Source of the DNA: CAZPKH01 sp964407165
GTDB taxonomy: Bacteria > Bacteroidota > Bacteroidia > Bacteroidales > Muribaculaceae
DNA: 64,000 bases
Assembly (NCBI GenBank): GCA_964407165.1
Contig: CAYOUJ010000001.1
Span: 85,604-149,603 of the forward strand
Direction: 5' to 3'
Part shown: positions 9,229-18,866 of the stretch, one piece after another
Position numbering within the stretch: the first letter of the stretch is position 1
Layout: the number at the start of each line of letters is the position of its first letter
The notes under the pieces: model-generated
The model's database searches: none
Seen by the model: only the letters and a program-made list of their open reading frames with translations
What the model was told of the DNA's origin: nothing
Translations under genes and position numbers: made by a program

Positions 9229-9341
9229 TTTAATGATAAATAATAAATGATGAATGACTAATGAGCAAGCACAGATTTAGCCAGATTACTCAGATTTCAC
9301 AGATTATAAATTAATCATTAATCATTTATTATTTATCATTA
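9229..9341. repeat. TAATGATAAATAATAAATGA inverted repeat (copy D)
   Basis: A roughly 30-bp AT-rich arm starting near 9231 is repeated as its reverse complement at about 9309-9341, with few differences. Between the arms a second word, AGATT, occurs four times at about 9- to 11-bp spacing (9273-9306). This fills most of the gap between gyrA and the TPR gene. Confidence 0.7.
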
Positions 9342-9384
9342 CAAGCTGATTTTTCATCTGCTTTCGAGAGATGTGACGTCGGCG

Positions 9385-11946
9385 TTACTCGATGGGGGCA
9401 TCGTCTGCGGCCTGCTCGGTGGCTGCCTCCTCCTCGTCGGCGGGGACGCAGCATACCGAGGCTATGTCATCGCCTCGTTTGCGCAGGTCGATGATGCGCA
9501 CGCCCTGGGTGGCGCGGCCGGTGACGCGCAGGCCCTGGTTGTTGCGGTCAGGGTCGTAGCGCAGGTGCAGGCGGATGGTGATGCCTGAACGGTTGATGAT
9601 CATCAGGTCGTCGGAGTCGTTGACCGAGAGGATGCCTACGAGCGGGCCGGTGGTCTCGTTGATGTTCATGGTCTTGATGCCCAGGCCGCCACGTGACTGC
9701 ACACGGTAGCCGTTGTTGTCGGTCTCGTCGCGCTTGTTGAGGTACGAGCGCTTGGCGAAGCCGTTTGCGCTGACTACGAGCACATCGTTGTCGGTCTCCT
9801 CGGGGGCGCATATCATGCCCACCACGGCGTCGTCGGGTCCGTCGAGGGTTATGCCGCGGACGCCTGCGGCGGTGCGACCCATCGGGCGCAGCCCCTTGCA
9901 TATCTCCGGATCGTAAGATGAGTGGAAGCGTATGGCTTTGCCCTTGGTGGTGGCGAGGATGATGTCGTCGGCGTCGGTGGTGTGGATGACGCCTACGAGT
10001 TGGTCACCCTCGTCGAGGGTGATGGCGCGCTTGCCGGCGGCCATTACGCGCGCAAACTCACGGACGCTGGTCTTCTTGACCTTGCCTTGACGGGTGGCGA
10101 AGACGAGGTAGTGGGTGTCTACGAACGTCGGGTCGTCGCTCTGCTTGTAGCAGATGACGGCGTTGACGGCATCGTCGGCGCCGATGGTGAGCAGGTTCTG
10201 TATGGCGCGTCCCTTGGAGTTTTTGGCTCCCTCGGGGATGTCGTATATCTTGAGCTTGTAGACCATGCCGCGGCGAGTGAAGAAGAGTATGTTGGAATGC
10301 ATCGAAGCGGTGTAGATGTACTCTATGAAATCTTCGTCGCGGGTGTCGGAGCCACGGCTGCCGAGGCCGCCGCGACCCTGTGCGCGGAACTCCGAGAGGG
10401 GAGTGCGCTTGATGTAGCCTATATGGCTGATGGTGATGACCATGTCGTCGTCGGCATAGAAGTCTTCGGCGTTGAAGTCGCCGGCGGTATAGTCTATGTC
10501 GGTGCGCCGCTCGTCGCCGAACTTCTCCTTGACCTCTATCAGCTCGCTCTTGATGAGCTCGCGGCAGACGTGGTCGTTGTTGAGTATCTCCTCGAGGCGG
10601 GCTATCTCGGCCATGATGTCGTCATAGTCGTGCTGCAGCTTCTCCTGGTCGAGTTTTTGAAGCTGCTTGAGGCGCATGTCGAGGATAGCGCGGGTCTGCA
10701 CGTCGCTGAGGCCGAAGCGCTCGGCCAGGCGTGCGCGCGACTCCTCGTCGTTGGCCGAGGAGCGGATGATGCGTATAACCTCTTCGATGTTCTTTGAGGC
10801 TATGATGAGGCCCTCGAGTATGTGGGCGCGTTCCTGGGCCTTGCGGAGCTCATACTTGGTGCGGCGGATTACCACCTCGTGACGGTGCTCGAGGAAGGCC
10901 AAGAGTATGTCCTTTAGGTTGAGCAGGCGCGGGCGCCCGTTGACCAGGGCAACGTTGTTGACCGAGAAGGATGCCTGCATCTGGGTCATCTTGTAAAGCT
11001 TGTTGAGCACCACGTTGGAGTTGGCGTCGGATCGCAGCTTGATGACAATGCGCATGCCGGTGTAGTCACTCTCGTCGTTGATGTCGGCGATACCGTCAAT
11101 CTTCTTCTCGGTGACCAGCGTGGCAATGTACTTGATAAGCTCGGCGCGGTTGACGTTGTAAGGTATCTCGGTGACGATGATGTTCTCGTGGTTGCCCTCC
11201 TGCTCGATGTTGGCTCGCGCGCGTATAACGATGCGTCCGCGACCGGTTTCGAAAGCCTCTTTGACACCCTGGTAGCCATAGATGGTGCCACCGGTGGGGA
11301 AGTCGGGAGCCTTGATGTATTGCATCAGCTCGGATATGGTCAGGTCGGGGTTGTCGACGAGGGCCACACAAGCGTCGATCGACTCGGAGAGGTTGTGCGG
11401 AGCCATGTTAGTGGCCATGCCCACGGCGATGCCGCTGGAGCCGTTTACCAGCAGATTGGGGAAGCGGGTTGGAAGCACGGTAGGCTCCTGGCGCTCGTTG
11501 TCGTAGTTGGGCACGAAGTCGACGGTGTCTTTGTCGATGTCGCGGAGCATCTCCTCGCCCATCTTCTGGAGGCGCACCTCGGTATAACGCATGGCGGCGG
11601 CGCCGTCGCCGTCGATCGAGCCGAAGTTGCCGTGGCCGTCGACGAGGGTGTAGCGCATGGCCCAGTCCTGGGCGAGGCGCACCACGGTGCCGTAGATCGA
11701 CGAGTCGCCGTGGGGGTGATATTTACCCATAACCTCGCCGACGCAGTTGGCCGACTTCTTGTGGGGCTTGTCGGAGGTGTTGCCCATCTCGTTCATGCCG
11801 AAGAGCACACGGCGGTGCACCGGCTTGAGACCGTCGCGCACGTCGGGGAGGGCACGCGAGACGATGACCGACATTGAGTAGTCAATGTACGACTTCTTCA
11901 TCTCGCTTTCGATGTTTATCTTAATGATGCGATCTTCATCAACCAT
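9385..11946 (-). CDS. gyrA: DNA gyrase subunit A
   Basis: This is the 853-residue breakage-reunion subunit of gyrase, which introduces negative supercoils together with GyrB. The catalytic tyrosine is Y121 in AAAMRYTEVRL; the C-terminal beta-pinwheel begins with a GyrA-box-like QGRGGLGS. The quinolone-resistance region reads KYHPHGDSSIYGTVVR: the position equal to E. coli Ser83 is Ser82, but the position equal to Asp87 is Gly86 (codon GGC). The start ATG at 11946 gives the canonical beginning before SYIDYSMSVIVSRALPDVRDG. The gene is transcribed away from clpC from a shared 290-bp region. Confidence 0.98.
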   Translation of the reverse strand: MVDEDRIIKINIESEMKKSYIDYSMSVIVSRALPDVRDGLKPVHRRVLFGMNEMGNTSDKPHKKSANCVGEVMGKYHPHGDSSIYGTVVRLAQDWAMRYTLVDGHGNFGSIDGDGAAAMRYTEVRLQKMGEEMLRDIDKDTVDFVPNYDNERQEPTVLPTRFPNLLVNGSSGIAVGMATNMAPHNLSESIDACVALVDNPDLTISELMQYIKAPDFPTGGTIYGYQGVKEAFETGRGRIVIRARANIEQEGNHENIIVTEIPYNVNRAELIKYIATLVTEKKIDGIADINDESDYTGMRIVIKLRSDANSNVVLNKLYKMTQMQASFSVNNVALVNGRPRLLNLKDILLAFLEHRHEVVIRRTKYELRKAQERAHILEGLIIASKNIEEVIRIIRSSANDEESRARLAERFGLSDVQTRAILDMRLKQLQKLDQEKLQHDYDDIMAEIARLEEILNNDHVCRELIKSELIEVKEKFGDERRTDIDYTAGDFNAEDFYADDDMVITISHIGYIKRTPLSEFRAQGRGGLGSRGSDTRDEDFIEYIYTASMHSNILFFTRRGMVYKLKIYDIPEGAKNSKGRAIQNLLTIGADDAVNAVICYKQSDDPTFVDTHYLVFATRQGKVKKTSVREFARVMAAGKRAITLDEGDQLVGVIHTTDADDIILATTKGKAIRFHSSYDPEICKGLRPMGRTAAGVRGITLDGPDDAVVGMICAPEETDNDVLVVSANGFAKRSYLNKRDETDNNGYRVQSRGGLGIKTMNINETTGPLVGILSVNDSDDLMIINRSGITIRLHLRYDPDRNNQGLRVTGRATQGVRIIDLRKRGDDIASVCCVPADEEEAATEQAADDAPIE

Positions 11947-12064
11947 AGTTAAAGTGTTTATCTTTTTCCATTTACAGCTGCGTGCCCACCGTTAAAAACG
12001 GCATCGCAGGCCGCGCTGCACAATAATTAGCGTTGATTTGGCGTTATTAATTCAAAATATCGTA

Positions 12065-12072
12065 CAAAGGTA
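12065..12072 (-). promoter_or_regulatory. gyrA promoter -7 element
   Basis: TACCTTTG on the minus strand is a full match to TANNTTTG. About 19-23 bp upstream is a T-rich TTTTC in place of TTTG. The predicted leader to the gyrA ATG is about 115 nt and contains a small CCGTT/AACGG hairpin near 11990. Confidence 0.55.
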
Positions 12073-12176
12073 ACAAATTTTATTGTAACAGGAAAATTTT
12101 TGGCAAGGGAATTGATGTTTCGGCAAAAAATCTCATTTCTCCTACCATTATTCTTTTTTGGCACGATAATTGTTCA

Positions 12177-12184
12177 TATATTTG
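12177..12184 (+). promoter_or_regulatory. clpC promoter -7 element
   Basis: TATATTTG lies about 55 bp before the clpC ATG, with a T-rich TTTTTTGG stretch 16-20 bp upstream. It is divergent from the gyrA promoter. Its position rules out the in-frame ATG at 12186 as the main start. Confidence 0.5.
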
Positions 12185-12239
12185 CGTGTGGACAATCGAC
12201 CATACACATTATATAATAGCAAACACCAACCACACCATA

Positions 12240-14798
<2,559 letters not shown>

Positions 14799-14884
14799 CG
14801 CACAATGCATAATTAACAATGCACAATTCCATCCGGAAAAGCTGACGGGGAATTGTGCATTGTGCATTTTGCATTGTGCATTGA
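14799..14884. repeat. ATGCACA/ATGCATA word repeat with CCATCCGGA core (copy A3)
   Basis: After the clpC stop come ATGCATAATT and ATGCACAATT words, a partial core CCATCCGGA at 14829-14837, a short unrelated loop, then the GTGCATT words in reverse complement up to 14884. It has the same architecture as the copy at 4927-5012 but with half of the core lost. Confidence 0.8.
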
Positions 14885-14903
14885 AAGAAAATTGCTAATT
14901 TTG
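14873..14903 (+). promoter_or_regulatory. Probable promoter of the DUF1599-tpiA operon
   Basis: ATTG (14873-14876), a 19-bp spacer and TAATTTTG (14896-14903) match the Bacteroidota consensus well. The -33 element lies inside the last GTGCATT word of the preceding repeat, so the repeat may contribute to this promoter. Confidence 0.55.
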
Positions 14904-14922
14904 CAGCAAATTTCATCAGGCA

Positions 14923-15474
14923 ATGGACAAAGCCCCCAACACCTCCGAACAGTTCGACCGCGCCATGGAGCGCTGCCACGACATATTCCACAAGAAGCTG
15001 CAGGACTACGGCCCCTCGTGGCGCATCATGCGCCCGGCCACCGTCACCGACCAGCTGCTGATCAAGGCGATGCGCATACGCTCGCTGCAGCAGATGACCG
15101 ACGGCGCGCGCGTCGACGAGGGCATCCTGCCGGAGCTGCTGGCCATTGTCAATTACGGGATAGTGGCGCTGCTGCAGCTGAAGTATTCATTTGACAACCA
15201 GCCCAAGTGGAACGTGGAGACGGCCGACAGCCGCTACATGGAGGAGGCTACAGCGTCGAAGGCGCTGATGATGGACAAGAACCATGACTACGGCGAGGCG
15301 TGGCGCCACATGCGCGTCAGCTCGATGGTCGACCTCATACTCACCAAACTCTACCGCATCAAGCAGATAGAGGACAACGACGGGCACACCGTCGCCTCCG
15401 AGGGTGTCGAGGGCAACTACCAGGACATCATCAACTATGCCATCTTCTGCATCATAAAGGAGACCGAAGGATGA
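14923..15474 (+). CDS. DUF1599 family protein with two internal repeats
   Basis: This 183-residue protein matches DUF1599 (also called nucleotide modification associated domain 1). It is an internal duplication: KKLQDYGPSWRIMRPATV...LLIKAMRIRSLQQ in the first half parallels DKNHDYGEAWRHMRVSSMV...LILTKLYRIKQIE in the second, each followed by a helix ending INYAI or VNYGI. The biochemical role is not established. It is the first gene of a set (DUF1599, DoxX-like, tpiA, SPOR, folE) whose order I recognise from other Bacteroidales. Its stop overlaps the next start (ATGA at 15471-15474). Confidence 0.88.
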   Translation: MDKAPNTSEQFDRAMERCHDIFHKKLQDYGPSWRIMRPATVTDQLLIKAMRIRSLQQMTDGARVDEGILPELLAIVNYGIVALLQLKYSFDNQPKWNVETADSRYMEEATASKALMMDKNHDYGEAWRHMRVSSMVDLILTKLYRIKQIEDNDGHTVASEGVEGNYQDIINYAIFCIIKETEG

Positions 15475-17573
15475 CACTCCGCAACGACCTCAAGCAGCGC
15501 AGCCGGCAGATACAGGAGCAATCGCGAGCCGTGCAGAGGGGCCAGAAATGGTGGCTCATCGCCCTCGTCTGGCTGCTGCGCGTGGCCGTAGGCGCAACGT
15601 TCATCGTCTCCGGCGTAGCGAAGGCCATCGACCCGTGGGGGAGCATATACAAGTTTGAGGAATATTTCACCCTGTGGGGCTGGGACATTCCCCGCTCGCT
15701 CACTCTTGCCGGCGCCGTCGGCCTCTCTGTGGTTGAGGCCCTTACTGGACTGATGCTGCTGTTGGGGTGCTACCGCCGCTGGTCGGTGTGGATACTCGCG
15801 GCCGTCATGGCCTTCATGCTCCCGTTGAGCCTTTACATCTACATTGACAGCCCTGTGGCCGACTGCGGATGCTTCGGCGATTTCTTGATAATTTCCAACG
15901 CAGCTACGTTCTGGAAGAACGTGGTGCTGACCGCCGCGCTTGTCTTCCTGATACTTTACAATAGGCGCGTGCTGTGCCTTGTCAGCCCTTATTTCCAGTG
16001 GATGCCGCTGGTGACAGGGTTGGCTTACCTGCTTATAATAAACGTGATAGGGTATAACGTGCAGCCGATGGTCGACTTCCGCGCATGGCCTGTGGGAACC
16101 CCCTTGGTAGCCACGGCCGACGAGGAGGGCGACGAGCCGGAGTTCCTGTTCATCTATGAGAAGGACGGAGAGGAGCGCAAGTTCACCGCCGATAGTCTGC
16201 CTGACGAGACGTGGACGTTCGTTGACCGGCAGCAGATAGGGGAGACCCCGGTGGCCAATGCCGATGACTTCACCGTCTATGAGGGTGGCGACGACGTCAC
16301 CGATGACGCCATAGCCACCGAAGGGCCGCAGCTACTTGTGCTCATTCCCGACATGCGGCGCGTGGATATCTCCTTCACATCTTACATCAACGCTTTGGGC
16401 CGCTATCTCGAGGAGCGCGGCGGCTCGGTTATCGGCGTCATCGGCGGGGAGGAGCGCGACCTCGATTTCTGGCGCGACATCGCCCTGGCTGAGTATCCGC
16501 TGTACACGGCCGAGCCGACGCAGATAAAGGCACTGGCTCGCGGCAATGTGGCGCTTGTCTACCTCAACGACGGCGTAGTGCAGTGGAAGCGCACGGCATC
16601 GAGCATCGACGGCGAGGAGATGCTGGAGATGCTCAAGACGCAGCCCCTCGATGCACTGGCCACCCACGGCGGCGCCGTGTTCCGCTGGCTCATAGGTGCG
16701 CTGGTATTCATACTCCTGGCAATAGTGGTGGTCAATAACCTTGGGCGCCTCGCCATTCGTATCACACGCAGAAACATCAGAAAAAACAAAAGAACCAATA
16801 AACCAAAACAACTGAAAATGAGAAAGAAAATTGTTGCCGGCAACTGGAAGATGAACACCACCGTTGCCGAAGGCGTAGGCCTGGCAAAGGATGTAAACGA
16901 GGCCCTGAGCCGCGTAAACGCCAAGTGCGACGTCATCATCGCCGTTCCCTTCACTCACTTGGCACCCGTTGCCGCCGTGATCGACCAGAACCGCCTGGGC
17001 CTGGGCGCCGAGAACTGTGCCGACCATGCCAAGGGCGCCTACACCGGCGAGGTGTCAGCTGCCATGGTAGCCTCCACGGGCGCCACTTACGTCATCCTCG
17101 GCCATTCTGAGCGTCGCCAGTATTACGGCGAGACCTCCGAGACGCTGCGCGAGAAGGTTGCCCAGGCTTTCGCCAACAACCTGACCCCCATCTTCTGCAT
17201 CGGCGAGGTGCTGGAGGAGCGTGAGAACGGCACCTACTTCGACGTGGTCAAAGGCCAGATTGAGAGTGCCCTGTTTGACCTGTCGGCCGAGGACTTCTCG
17301 AAGATTATCCTGGCGTACGAGCCCGTCTGGGCCATCGGCACGGGCAAGACTGCCACCGACGACCAGGCCCAGGAGATGCACGCCTACATCCGCAAGACCA
17401 TTGCCGACAAGTATGGCAAGGAGGTTGCCGACAACACCTCGATACTCTACGGCGGCAGCTGCAAGCCCTCCAACGCCGCAGCGCTCTTCGCCAAGGAGGA
17501 CGTCGACGGCGGTCTCATCGGCGGCGCCTCGCTCGACGCCGAGTCGTTCATGGGCATTGTCAACGCCTGGTAA
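15471..17573 (+). CDS. DoxX/BT_3928-like membrane protein in one open frame with TpiA
   Basis: From the ATG at 15471 the frame stays open for 700 codons. Residues 1-449 resemble the BT_3928 family. TM helices at about 27-50, 76-100, 106-125, 150-165 and 180-195 form a DoxX/MauE-like unit with DCGCFGD at 131-137; a thioredoxin-like region follows (about 285-385), then a final helix at 404-424 and a basic tail (RITRRNIRKNKRTNKPKQLK). The next residue, 450, is the normal start methionine of TpiA. There is no stop between them. The A-rich junction looks like former non-coding sequence. The basic tail after the last helix would put TpiA in the cytoplasm. A sequencing error hiding a stop cannot be excluded. 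Confidence 0.75.
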   Translation: MTLRNDLKQRSRQIQEQSRAVQRGQKWWLIALVWLLRVAVGATFIVSGVAKAIDPWGSIYKFEEYFTLWGWDIPRSLTLAGAVGLSVVEALTGLMLLLGCYRRWSVWILAAVMAFMLPLSLYIYIDSPVADCGCFGDFLIISNAATFWKNVVLTAALVFLILYNRRVLCLVSPYFQWMPLVTGLAYLLIINVIGYNVQPMVDFRAWPVGTPLVATADEEGDEPEFLFIYEKDGEERKFTADSLPDETWTFVDRQQIGETPVANADDFTVYEGGDDVTDDAIATEGPQLLVLIPDMRRVDISFTSYINALGRYLEERGGSVIGVIGGEERDLDFWRDIALAEYPLYTAEPTQIKALARGNVALVYLNDGVVQWKRTASSIDGEEMLEMLKTQPLDALATHGGAVFRWLIGALVFILLAIVVVNNLGRLAIRITRRNIRKNKRTNKPKQLKMRKKIVAGNWKMNTTVAEGVGLAKDVNEALSRVNAKCDVIIAVPFTHLAPVAAVIDQNRLGLGAENCADHAKGAYTGEVSAAMVASTGATYVILGHSERRQYYGETSETLREKVAQAFANNLTPIFCIGEVLEERENGTYFDVVKGQIESALFDLSAEDFSKIILAYEPVWAIGTGKTATDDQAQEMHAYIRKTIADKYGKEVADNTSILYGGSCKPSNAAALFAKEDVDGGLIGGASLDAESFMGIVNAW
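16818..17573 (+). CDS. tpiA: Triose-phosphate isomerase
   Basis: This 251-residue glycolytic enzyme interconverts dihydroxyacetone phosphate and glyceraldehyde 3-phosphate. The catalytic residues are all present: K11 in AGNWKMN, H96 in ILGHSERR and E168 in AYEPVWAIGTG; the phosphate-binding ILYGGSCKP follows. Length and first residues are normal for the family, so the ATG at 16818 is a natural start and may be used internally. The same frame continues upstream into the DoxX-like protein without a stop. A strong hairpin with a T-tract follows. Confidence 0.95.
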   Translation: MRKKIVAGNWKMNTTVAEGVGLAKDVNEALSRVNAKCDVIIAVPFTHLAPVAAVIDQNRLGLGAENCADHAKGAYTGEVSAAMVASTGATYVILGHSERRQYYGETSETLREKVAQAFANNLTPIFCIGEVLEERENGTYFDVVKGQIESALFDLSAEDFSKIILAYEPVWAIGTGKTATDDQAQEMHAYIRKTIADKYGKEVADNTSILYGGSCKPSNAAALFAKEDVDGGLIGGASLDAESFMGIVNAW

Positions 17574-17595
17574 TATCGAGTGAAAATCGATAATC

Positions 17596-17631
17596 AATCG
17601 ATAGTCCATCGACGGGCTATCGATTTTTTTT
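17596..17631 (+). terminator. Rho-independent terminator after tpiA
   Basis: Left arm 17596-17607 and right arm 17614-17625 form a 12-bp stem (one T-G pair) around a 6-nt loop, followed by a run of eight T (17624-17631). The arms are made of ATCGAT words spaced about 11 bp apart starting near 17586, so the terminator is also one of the word repeats. Confidence 0.85.
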
Positions 17632-17659
17632 GCATTCTCCACGATAATTGCTACCTTTG
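17629..17659 (+). promoter_or_regulatory. Promoter of the SPOR-protein gene
   Basis: TTTG (17629-17632), exactly 19 bp, then TACCTTTG (17652-17659) is a near-perfect Bacteroidota promoter. The -33 TTTG overlaps the T-tract of the tpiA terminator, so termination and initiation are packed into about 60 bp. Confidence 0.75.
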
Positions 17660-17679
17660 CCCCCAAAATAGCGACTAAT

Positions 17680-18171
17680 ATGGCCTTGAGGCTCCGAATC
17701 ATAACTTTATCTTTGGCGGCGATGACACTCGTCGCCAGTCAGGCTGTTGCCGCATCTTTGCAAGAAAACACCGATCCCTCGCCCTCTATCGTCTCCAGCA
17801 TAACGGAGACGGAGGGGTGCGAGGTTGTGCAGCCGGCAGCCCTGGCCGACCGTGTGCTTTTCCATCAGCCGAAGGTGGAGCCGCCTAAGAAGAAGGTCGA
17901 CAGCCGCGCCGGCTTCCGCGTGCAGATTTTCTCGGACGGCAACCAGACTACGGCTCGCAACAATGCCCGCGCGCGCATACGTCAGGTGTCGGCGCGCTTC
18001 CCGCAATGGGGCACCTACCTCACCAGCAACCTCCCGTATTGGCGCGCCCGCGTCGGTGACTTCAAGACCCGCGAGGAGGCCAACAGCGCCGCCGCTGAGA
18101 TACGCCGCGCGTTCCCCTCGTTCAGCAACGAGGTTCGCGTGGTCTCCGACCGCATCAGCATCCGGGAATAG
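17680..18171 (+). CDS. Exported SPOR-domain protein
   Basis: This is a 163-residue protein with an N-terminal signal peptide (about residues 1-24, ending AVAA) and a C-terminal SPOR domain (about 77-155, FRVQIFSDGNQTTARNNARA...YWRARVGDFKTREEA). SPOR domains bind glycan strands lacking stem peptides at division sites, so a periplasmic or membrane-associated role in wall remodelling or division is likely. It has its own strong promoter and lies 31 bp upstream of folE, with which it is probably co-transcribed. It has no other domain. Confidence 0.88.
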   Translation: MALRLRIITLSLAAMTLVASQAVAASLQENTDPSPSIVSSITETEGCEVVQPAALADRVLFHQPKVEPPKKKVDSRAGFRVQIFSDGNQTTARNNARARIRQVSARFPQWGTYLTSNLPYWRARVGDFKTREEANSAAAEIRRAFPSFSNEVRVVSDRISIRE

Positions 18172-18202
18172 GTAGTTAGTGAGTAGTGAGTAAAAGTTCG
18201 CA

Positions 18203-18781
18203 ATGGCTAAGGAAAAGGATACACAAGATATTATCAGTCAGATAGCCCGGCACTATGAGGAGATACTCCGTCTGCTGGGCGAAGACACCACCCGCGAGGG
18301 CCTTGTCAAGACTCCCGTGCGCGCCGCCAAGGCTCTGTATTACTGCACACAGGGCTATCGGCAGACTGTCGAGGAGGTAGTCGGCGACGCCATCTTCACT
18401 CACGAAGGCTCCGACATGATTACGGTGCAGGACATCGAGTTCTATTCGTTCTGCGAGCACCACATCCTCCCTTTCTTCGGCAGCGTCTCCGTCGGCTATA
18501 TCCCCGACGGGAAGATTATCGGCATCAGCAAGCTGGCACGACTGGTCAACCTCTACGCGCGGCGGCTGCAGATACAGGAGCGGTTCACCCGCGAGATTTG
18601 CGAGGCTGTCCGCGACGTGCTCGGAGCCCGCGGCGTCATCGTGGTGTGCAACGCCGGCCACCTGTGCATGAAGATGCGCGGCGTCGAGAAGCAGGACGCC
18701 ACCACCACCACCCTGGCCACCACGGGCCTTTTCGACGACCCCTCCCTCCTGCACCGCTTCCTCCTGACCTTAAAGAAATAA
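18203..18781 (+). CDS. folE: GTP cyclohydrolase I
   Basis: This 192-residue enzyme converts GTP to 7,8-dihydroneopterin triphosphate, the first step of folate synthesis. The zinc ligands correspond to C84 and H87 (SFCEHHILPF) and C155 (AGHLCMKMRG), as in E. coli FolE C110, H113 and C181. The family signature SKLARLVNLYARRLQIQERFT is intact. The length fits type IA enzymes. It follows the SPOR gene by 31 bp, within which a GTAGTTAGTGAGTAGTGAG word stretch occurs. A large hairpin separates it from the convergent ugd gene. Confidence 0.97.
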   Translation: MAKEKDTQDIISQIARHYEEILRLLGEDTTREGLVKTPVRAAKALYYCTQGYRQTVEEVVGDAIFTHEGSDMITVQDIEFYSFCEHHILPFFGSVSVGYIPDGKIIGISKLARLVNLYARRLQIQERFTREICEAVRDVLGARGVIVVCNAGHLCMKMRGVEKQDATTTTLATTGLFDDPSLLHRFLLTLKK

Positions 18782-18785
18782 ACTA

Positions 18786-18853
18786 TCTCACGAAGAAACA
18801 AAAGAACCAAAAAACTTCATTGTTTCTTTTGGTTCTTTTGTTTCTTCGCGAGA
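18786..18853. terminator. Long hairpin between folE and ugd (CACGAAG type, copy E2)
   Basis: TCTCACGAAGAAAC... (from 18786) pairs with ...GTTTCTTCGCGAGA (to 18853) over about 27 bp with a single A/G difference, the same mismatch as in the hairpin at 7808-7871. The arms carry the 15-mer AAACAAAAGAACCAA (18796-18810), which also occurs at 16784-16798 inside the DoxX-TpiA junction. It is placed between convergent genes and probably acts as a two-way terminator. Confidence 0.7.
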
Positions 18854-18866
18854 TTGTTGTAGGCTA

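Noticed and set aside
12186..12239. ClpC start at 12186
   Set aside because: The TATATTTG element ends at 12184, so this ATG is at the likely transcription start; the family N-terminus begins at 12240.
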